A stretch of DNA of 64,000 bases, taken from NCBI RefSeq assembly GCF_008710155.1, contig NZ_VYPZ01000009.1:1-64000 (forward strand), read 5' to 3'. The notes below the pieces were generated by a model. The model saw nothing but the letters and a program-made list of their open reading frames with translations. It searched no databases and had not been told where the DNA came from. Source of the DNA: Sphingobium limneticum (GTDB lineage Bacteria; Pseudomonadota; Alphaproteobacteria; Sphingomonadales; Sphingomonadaceae). Shown piece by piece: positions 58,878 to 64,000 of this stretch (position 1 is the stretch's first letter; every line of letters begins with the position of its first letter). Made by a program: the position numbers and the translations under genes.

Positions 58878-60827
58878 TCACTCCCCGGCCAGCTTCTCCA
58901 CCTCTTCGCCGGCTTCGCTGCGCCAGGCGAAGACGTCCGCGCCATCCTTCTTCAGGCTGGTTTCCAGTTCCTTGGCGCGGGTGAAGCTGGCGAAGGGACC
59001 GACCAGCAAGCGATTCGTGCGGCCCCAACTGGCGCTCCACGCGCCTTGCGGGGCCAGGATCGTGTATTTCTTGCGCAGGCCCTTCATGGTGAAGCCAAGC
59101 GCGCCCTTGCTCTGGCCGACGCCGACCTGAAGCCAGTTGCGCGAGGGATTGGCCGCGAGCCGCTTCTTTTCTTCCGCTGCGGCCTTGGCCTTCGCATCGG
59201 CTTCGGCCTTCACCTTAGCCGCGGCGTCCTTCTTGGCCTTGTCGGCCGCCGCCTTGGCCGCGGCCTGCCGTTCGGCGCGGCGGGTGGCCTGAATCGTGGC
59301 GACCTCGTTCAGGTCGACGGCGGCAACGCTCGCCTGGCGCTCGCCCTGCGGCACATCGATGGCGCGGATGATGTCGGCCAGCGTGCGGACCATTTCGGGG
59401 TCGGGCTGCTGCGCGGTGGCGGGCGACTGGGTGACGGGCGCCGGCGACGCCTCAGCGCTGGGCGTCGTTGCAGCCGGTGCCGGCTGAGGCGATGCCGTCG
59501 CGGGCGTTGGCGGCGTGGGCGCCTGCGCGAGGGCAGTCGCGTTCAGTTGCGATCCACTGCTGGCCGGCGGGTTTTGCGGCGGCGTGGCGCGCGGCGCGTT
59601 GTTCTGGATCGATTCGAAGCCCGGCGCCGGCGGTCCCTGCATGGCGGTGGACGGGAAGCTTTCTCCGGGCCGCAGCGGGACAGTTTCCGTGCGGGTCTGC
59701 GCGCCGTTTCCGCGTTCATCGGACGGAAGCGACTGCACCTGCGGCGCTGGCGCCGAGCGGCTGGGTTGCGGCGTGGGCTGTTGCAGGATCGGCTGGCGCG
59801 TGGGTTGCGGCACTGGCGGCCTGGTCGCGGCCTGCGCCACCTGTGCCTGAGCCGGGCGGGTTTGCGCCGGCGGTGTTTGTGTCGGACGGCGAGCAGCGGC
59901 CAGCCGCTCTTCGCGGGCCTTGCGGGCGGCCTCACGCTGCTGGCGGCGCTGTTCGCTGCGGCTGAGCGGTTTCGTCTTTTCCGGCGTGGCGGCTGCGACG
60001 GTGACCGGCTTGGCCACGGCGATGCCGGGCGCCGGCGGGGTCGGCGTGATTGCCGCGATGCTGGTGCCGATCTGCTGCGGAAAATGGCCGAAATGCACCG
60101 CTGCGGCCTTTTGCGCGGCGGTCAGATAGGGCATTTTCTGCATATAGGGGGTGATGGCGCCGGCCAGCTGCGCGGGCATGGTCTGCTCCGCAACCTTCTT
60201 CGCGTCGGCCTGCTTATTGTTCATCGCCAGGATGAAGGCCTTGTAGCGCCAGGCGGCCCGATCGCTCTTGTAGAGCAAGGGTTCGAGGATCTTGTCCGAC
60301 GCAGCGACCTGACCGGAGATGCCGAGCGAAGCGGCGTAGCGGCGCACCAGTTCGTCATCATTGGGCGTGCGTTGCAACGCCGCCTGATAATCGCGCTGTG
60401 CGCCGGCCTGGTCGCCGGTCATATCCTTGGCCAGACCGCGATCGGACAGGATGGTCGCGTCGGGATAGCCGAGGCGTTGCGCCTGATCGAACAGGCGCAA
60501 CGCCTCGGCCGGGTTCTGCATCTTGAGCATCACCCGACCAAGGCCCGCCTTGATCCGGCCATTGCCGCTCTCGATCGCGTCGGCGCGCGCGTAAAAGCCC
60601 GCAGCCGCGCGCGGATCGTCCAGCGCCAGCGCGGCTTCACCCGCCCCGATCAACGCCGCGACGTCGCGCGGATTGGCCGCGAGCCGGGCCAGATTGGCAT
60701 TGAGATCGGCCGCACCGAGCGGGCGGACCAGTTGGGACTGGTCGAGTTGCGCCTGCGCCATGCCTGTCGGCAGCACGATCGCACCGGACAGGCAAAGTCC
60801 GAGAATCCAAGGAGAAGTCTGTTTCAC
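58878..60827 (-). CDS. Exported tetratricopeptide-repeat and SPOR-domain protein
   Basis: A 649-residue protein. The N-terminus MKQTSPWILGLCLSGAIVLP with GMAQAQ is a signal peptide. Residues about 45-210 hold TPR-like helical repeats (NPRDVAALIGAGEAALALDD and following). A long Pro/Gln/Ala-rich linker runs from about 265 to 490, then a Lys/Ala coil (about 510-560), then a SPOR domain (about 565-640, NWLQVGVGQSKGALGF... TNRLLVGPFASFTRAKELE). SPOR domains bind denuded glycan strands at the division site. The gene follows ftsZ on the same strand, so a role in cell division is likely. A terminator separates the two. Confidence 0.88.
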   Translation of the reverse strand: MKQTSPWILGLCLSGAIVLPTGMAQAQLDQSQLVRPLGAADLNANLARLAANPRDVAALIGAGEAALALDDPRAAAGFYARADAIESGNGRIKAGLGRVMLKMQNPAEALRLFDQAQRLGYPDATILSDRGLAKDMTGDQAGAQRDYQAALQRTPNDDELVRRYAASLGISGQVAASDKILEPLLYKSDRAAWRYKAFILAMNNKQADAKKVAEQTMPAQLAGAITPYMQKMPYLTAAQKAAAVHFGHFPQQIGTSIAAITPTPPAPGIAVAKPVTVAAATPEKTKPLSRSEQRRQQREAARKAREERLAAARRPTQTPPAQTRPAQAQVAQAATRPPVPQPTRQPILQQPTPQPSRSAPAPQVQSLPSDERGNGAQTRTETVPLRPGESFPSTAMQGPPAPGFESIQNNAPRATPPQNPPASSGSQLNATALAQAPTPPTPATASPQPAPAATTPSAEASPAPVTQSPATAQQPDPEMVRTLADIIRAIDVPQGERQASVAAVDLNEVATIQATRRAERQAAAKAAADKAKKDAAAKVKAEADAKAKAAAEEKKRLAANPSRNWLQVGVGQSKGALGFTMKGLRKKYTILAPQGAWSASWGRTNRLLVGPFASFTRAKELETSLKKDGADVFAWRSEAGEEVEKLAGE

Positions 60828-60873
60828 ATCCGGGCCTTAATCGATCGCATGCTGAATAGGAAATTGGCGCAAC

Positions 60874-60918
60874 GAAAAAGCGCGCCGGGTTGCCCCAGGC
60901 AACCGACAGCGCGCTTCA
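60874..60918 (-). terminator. Rho-independent terminator after ftsZ
   Basis: On the minus strand: AAGCGCGC, GGTTGCC, a short loop, GGCAACC and GCGCGC form an extended hairpin, followed by TTTTT. It starts about 35 bases after the ftsZ stop codon. Confidence 0.85.
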
Positions 60919-60950
60919 TCATGTCCTCACGGCCGGAGCCGGCCTGAAAA

Positions 60951-62399
60951 TTACTGGTTGCTCTGACGATTCAGGAAGCGGGGGATGTCCACGCCCGGCG
61001 CAGCATCGTCAGCGCCCGGCGCCTTGTCCGCACCGCGGGTCAGACCGGCCATGCGCTCGAACAAGGTGCCGCCGGTGGCGACACGCGGTGCCGGCGCGGC
61101 AGGGGCAGACTGTTCGGCCGCTTCGGCACCAAGCACCAGTTCGTCTTGACTGCTATCCTCGTCATCGAACACCGCCGCAGGCTTGGGCTGCGAGAAGGAC
61201 GACGGGACCGGAGCCGGCGCAACCGGCGCAGGCGCGGCGGGTACGTCGAGTTCCAGCGTCTCGGGCTGCGGCGCGGGGGCCGGCGTCGGCGCAGGTGCGG
61301 CGACGGGGGCCGGCTGTGCCACGACCGGCGCAGGCTTGGGCGCTGCTGCGTGCGGCTGCGACTGGGGCACCGAAACCGACGGGCGGTTGGCGAAGCTGAA
61401 CGGCTGCGTCAGCGGTGCGGCATTGCCGCCGGCTTCCGCTTCGATACCGGTGGCGACCACCGACACGCGGATCTTGCCGTTGAGGCCGTCATTGAAGGCG
61501 CTGCCCCAGATGATGTTCGCGTCCGGATCGACCAGTTCGCGGATATGGTTGGCAGCTTCGTCCACTTCCATCAGGCGCATGTCGTCGCCACCGACGATGG
61601 ACACGATCACACCCTTCGCGCCGCGCATCGACACGCCGTCGAGCAGCGGGTTGGCGATCGCCTTTTCGGCGGCCTGAAGCGCACGGCCGTCGCCTTCGGC
61701 TTCGCCGGTGCCCATCATCGCCTTGCCCATTTCGCCCATCACCGAACGCACGTCGGCAAAGTCGAGATTGATGAGGCCGGGCATGATCATGAGATCGGTG
61801 ATCGAGCGAACGCCCTGTTGCAGCACTTCGTCCGCCATCTGGAACGCTTCCTTGAAGGTCGTGTTCGGATTGGCGATCAGGAAGAGATTCTGGTTCGGAA
61901 TGACGATCAGCGTATCGACATGCTTCTGCAACTCTTCGATGCCGGCGTCGGCCGACTTCATGCGGCGATTGCCTTCGAAGGTGAAAGGCTTGGTCACGAC
62001 GCCGACGGTCAGGATGCCGCGATCGCGCGCAGCCTTCGCGATGACGGGGGCCGCGCCGGTGCCGGTGCCGCCGCCCATGCCGGCGGTGATGAAGCACATA
62101 TGCGCGCCGTTGAGCGCTTCTTCGACCGAAGCGATGGTTTCTTCAGCGGCCGCCTTGCCGATTTCGGGGCGCGAACCGGCGCCCAGACCTTCGGTGATTT
62201 GCGGGCCAAGCTGAATACGCCGTTCGGCCGGCGAGCTGTTCAGCGCCTGCGCGTCGGTATTCGCCACGATGAAGTCCACGCCTTCGACCGAAGCGGCAAT
62301 CATGTTCGCGATGGCATTGCCGCCCGCGCCGCCGACGCCGATCACCGCGATGCGCGGCTTCAGTTCGTCCACATGCGGTGGGCTGATTTCAATGCTCAT
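60951..62399 (-). CDS. ftsZ: Cell division protein FtsZ
   Basis: A 482-residue tubulin-like GTPase that forms the Z ring. The GTP loop GGGTGTG is at 109-115 and the T7 synergy loop NLDFAD at 211-216. The globular domain ends at about 320. A long Ala/Pro-rich linker follows (about 335-445), then the conserved C-terminal peptide [10 protein letters not shown] for FtsA and other partners. The length is larger than the E. coli form because of the linker, as is usual in alphaproteobacteria. The start at MSIEISPP was chosen; 15 upstream codons look untranslated. ftsA lies 108 bases upstream. Confidence 0.97.
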   Translation of the reverse strand: MSIEISPPHVDELKPRIAVIGVGGAGGNAIANMIAASVEGVDFIVANTDAQALNSSPAERRIQLGPQITEGLGAGSRPEIGKAAAEETIASVEEALNGAHMCFITAGMGGGTGTGAAPVIAKAARDRGILTVGVVTKPFTFEGNRRMKSADAGIEELQKHVDTLIVIPNQNLFLIANPNTTFKEAFQMADEVLQQGVRSITDLMIMPGLINLDFADVRSVMGEMGKAMMGTGEAEGDGRALQAAEKAIANPLLDGVSMRGAKGVIVSIVGGDDMRLMEVDEAANHIRELVDPDANIIWGSAFNDGLNGKIRVSVVATGIEAEAGGNAAPLTQPFSFANRPSVSVPQSQPHAAAPKPAPVVAQPAPVAAPAPTPAPAPQPETLELDVPAAPAPVAPAPVPSSFSQPKPAAVFDDEDSSQDELVLGAEAAEQSAPAAPAPRVATGGTLFERMAGLTRGADKAPGADDAAPGVDIPRFLNRQSNQ

Positions 62400-62506
62400 A
62401 AATTCTGCTCCCTCAGCTTCCTCGTCAGGAAGCAACGCCGTCATACAATGTTAACACCAGAAAATAGCGTATTTCACCAGCTATTTTCGTCTTTATAGCA
62501 TTTCGT

Positions 62507-63790
62507 CTAATAGTTCGTCTTCATCGCGCGCATCATACGCTGCCACCAGAGCGGGGCACCCAGACGATGCACCGTTTGCGGCGCAGGCGCCATCGTACGG
62601 AGATCAACCGGGTTGGAAGCGCCGTAAAGCGCGAGGCCCGCCAATGTCGCGAAGGCCGGCCCACTATGCGCTTCGGGCATGGCGGACAAGCCCCTTGGTC
62701 GCCCGACGCGCACGGCACGGCCCAGAGCGCCCTGCGCATAATCGGCAATGCCCTTCATTTCCGCGCCGCCGCCGGTCAGAACGACCTGACGCCCGGTGGA
62801 GTTGAAGCCCATGCCGGCCAGCGCCGCATTCACTTCGGTCATGATCTGATTGAGCCGTTCGCAAATGACGCCGACCAGCGATGCGCGGGTGATCTTGCCC
62901 CCTTCCGCATTGGGACCGGCGGCTTGCCCCGGAATCGCAGCTTCGCCATGGGGCGGCGCAATCTCTATCATCTCGCGGAAATCGCGGGGGTTCTGCATGG
63001 CCGAACCATAGAAGCATTTGATCCGCTCCGCCTGGCTGCGGCGGATGCCGAAGGAGGAGGCGATGTCGTCGGTAATGTCGGCCGCCCCCATCGGGATGGA
63101 ATGAAGGCCGACCAGCATGCCGCCGGCGTAGAGCGACACATTGGTGACGCCCGCGCCCATTTCCACCAGGGCAACGCCCAGGTCGCGCTCTTCCTCCGAC
63201 AGGCAGGCAAGGCCGGTCGCGATCGGCGCGGCGACGATCGAATTGACGTTGAGATAGGCGCCACGTACGCACAGGTCGAGATTGGCGAGCGGCGCGCCGT
63301 CCGCCAGCACGACATGGATGTCGACGCCCAACAGGTCGGCGTGCATGCCGAGCGGCTTCTTCACCGGCACCTTGCCATTGATGGTGAAGCAGGTCGGCTG
63401 GGCATGGAGGACGATGCGACCATCGGGGTCGATGCCCTGCTGCCCGGTGGTCAACAGGTCGTCGATATCGGGCTGCTCGATGCGATAGCCGCCCATGTCG
63501 CGCTCGACCGTGACGACGTCGCTGACGAGGGAGCCACCCGAAAAGCTGACCCACACATCCTCGATATTGGTGCCTGCGACCCGCTCCGCCTGCTCCACGG
63601 TTTCGCGGACGGCCAGTTCGGTACGCTCCATGTCCGCGATGAAACCCCGGCGCACGCCACGGCTTTCCCGCTGACCCGTGCCCAGGATCGCGAGTTCGCC
63701 GGTGTCGGTGCGACCTGCGATCAGCGCCGACACTTTCCAGGAGCCAATGTCGATCGCGGTAATGAGCTTTTCGACCTTGGGCTGCGCCAT
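62507..63790 (-). CDS. ftsA: Cell division protein FtsA
   Basis: A 427-residue actin-like ATPase that ties FtsZ to the membrane. The N-terminus has KLITAIDIGSWKVSALIAG (phosphate 1 motif), followed by the 1C domain region with VWVSFSGGSL, and VVLTGGGAEMKGIADYAQGA near the end. The C-terminus WWQRMMRAMKTNY is an amphipathic helix for membrane binding. It is six bases downstream of ftsQ, and upstream of ftsZ, the usual alphaproteobacterial order. Confidence 0.97.
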   Translation of the reverse strand: MAQPKVEKLITAIDIGSWKVSALIAGRTDTGELAILGTGQRESRGVRRGFIADMERTELAVRETVEQAERVAGTNIEDVWVSFSGGSLVSDVVTVERDMGGYRIEQPDIDDLLTTGQQGIDPDGRIVLHAQPTCFTINGKVPVKKPLGMHADLLGVDIHVVLADGAPLANLDLCVRGAYLNVNSIVAAPIATGLACLSEEERDLGVALVEMGAGVTNVSLYAGGMLVGLHSIPMGAADITDDIASSFGIRRSQAERIKCFYGSAMQNPRDFREMIEIAPPHGEAAIPGQAAGPNAEGGKITRASLVGVICERLNQIMTEVNAALAGMGFNSTGRQVVLTGGGAEMKGIADYAQGALGRAVRVGRPRGLSAMPEAHSGPAFATLAGLALYGASNPVDLRTMAPAPQTVHRLGAPLWWQRMMRAMKTNY

Positions 63791-63796
63791 CTTGTC

Positions 63797-64000
63797 TTAG
63801 CCTTCCTCGCCTGCGTCCGGTGCCTTGGCGGTGGCCGCTGCGGCGTCGGTCGGCTTTTCCTCGACCTTGCCCTGCGGCAGGCGCAGGACGAAGCGGTCGG
63901 GATCGCGCATGTCGAATTTGACGATGCCCCGGCCAAGCAGCCGATTGACGCCGTCCATCCGCGCGAAATTCACTAGAGCACCAGCCGAATCCTTGTCACC
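63797..64000 (-). CDS. ftsQ: Cell division protein FtsQ, C-terminal part (runs off right edge)
   Basis: The last 67 codons before the stop at 63797. They contain LVNFARMDGVNRLLGRGIVK followed by FDMRDPDRFVLRLPQG, which is the conserved end of the FtsQ beta domain, and then a Lys/Ala/Glu-rich tail of about 25 residues. FtsQ is a bitopic divisome protein. The rest of the gene lies beyond the window. The gap to ftsA is six bases, so the two are cotranscribed. Confidence 0.9.
   Translation of the reverse strand, partial: GDKDSAGALVNFARMDGVNRLLGRGIVKFDMRDPDRFVLRLPQGKVEEKPTDAAAATAKAPDAGEEG

Noticed and set aside
59046-60947. 633-codon plus-strand open frame opposite the TPR/SPOR gene
   Set aside because: Mirror of a low-complexity gene, rich in Gly, Arg and Leu, with no family features.

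Overview
The window is high-GC, tightly packed DNA from an alphaproteobacterium, most likely a member of the Sphingomonadaceae (Sphingobium/Sphingomonas type). Supporting signs are a serine palmitoyltransferase gene with its own acyl carrier protein (sphingolipid synthesis), a patatin-like gene of alphaproteobacterial type, a mitochondrial-type complex I accessory subunit, and the gene order ftsQ-ftsA-ftsZ. These identifications come from reading protein motifs by eye; no database search was run.

Region 1 (1-3870) looks like the right end of an integrated element. It holds the first codons of an IS30-type transposase at the left edge, a stand-alone MobA/MobL-like relaxase-core protein, an unknown gene, and a 635-655 residue tyrosine integrase reading away from the 3' end of a tRNA-Gln(TTG) gene, which is the likely attachment site.

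Region 2 (4.0-15.9 kb) is ordinary chromosome: a MarR regulator, a small lipoprotein, a divergent XRE-cupin regulator/EamA exporter pair, an enoyl-CoA hydratase, an SBF-type transporter, a coupled Rieske oxygenase/phytoene-dehydrogenase-like pair, pyrB coupled to a dihydroorotase-like protein lacking key metal ligands, an excalibur protein and a YihY/BrkB protein. Region 3 (16.0-24.1 kb) carries tRNA-Trp, secE-nusG, rplK-rplA, a DEAD-box helicase, a YbaL-type antiporter, two small membrane proteins, and rplU-rpmA. Region 4 (24.2-38.4 kb) has two GNAT acetyltransferases, a hydrolase/TetR divergent pair with clear operator palindromes, obgE, proB, an epimerase, radA-cvpA, a nuclease-fold protein, a patatin-like protein with a lipoprotein, a pterin dehydratase, and zincin-ccmA-ccmB.

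Region 5 (38.6-52 kb) has transporters, a JmjC-like cupin, chorismate mutase, a polyprenyl diphosphate synthase, hrpB, the NDUFS4-like subunit, ACP plus serine palmitoyltransferase, a hybrid histidine kinase and a Tam41-like protein. Region 6 (51.4-57 kb) is the glycine cleavage operon gcvT-gcvH-gcvPA-gcvPB-DUF938 on the minus strand, led by a tandem glycine riboswitch. Region 7 (57-64 kb) has dgt, a TPR/SPOR protein and ftsQ(partial)-ftsA-ftsZ.

The most unusual feature is the amount of intergenic palindromic repeat DNA. At least four families recur: one with GGCCGGGG stems, one with TTCGAGCCTGTCGAGAAC arms, one with CCCTCCC/GGGAGGG hairpins and nested arms, and one starting GCATTYTGCGAGCCG. 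One copy of the CCCTCCC family lies inside the hrpB reading frame and is translated in frame, adding about 49 residues to the helicase. No CRISPR array, rRNA operon, prophage structural gene or obvious defence system was seen.
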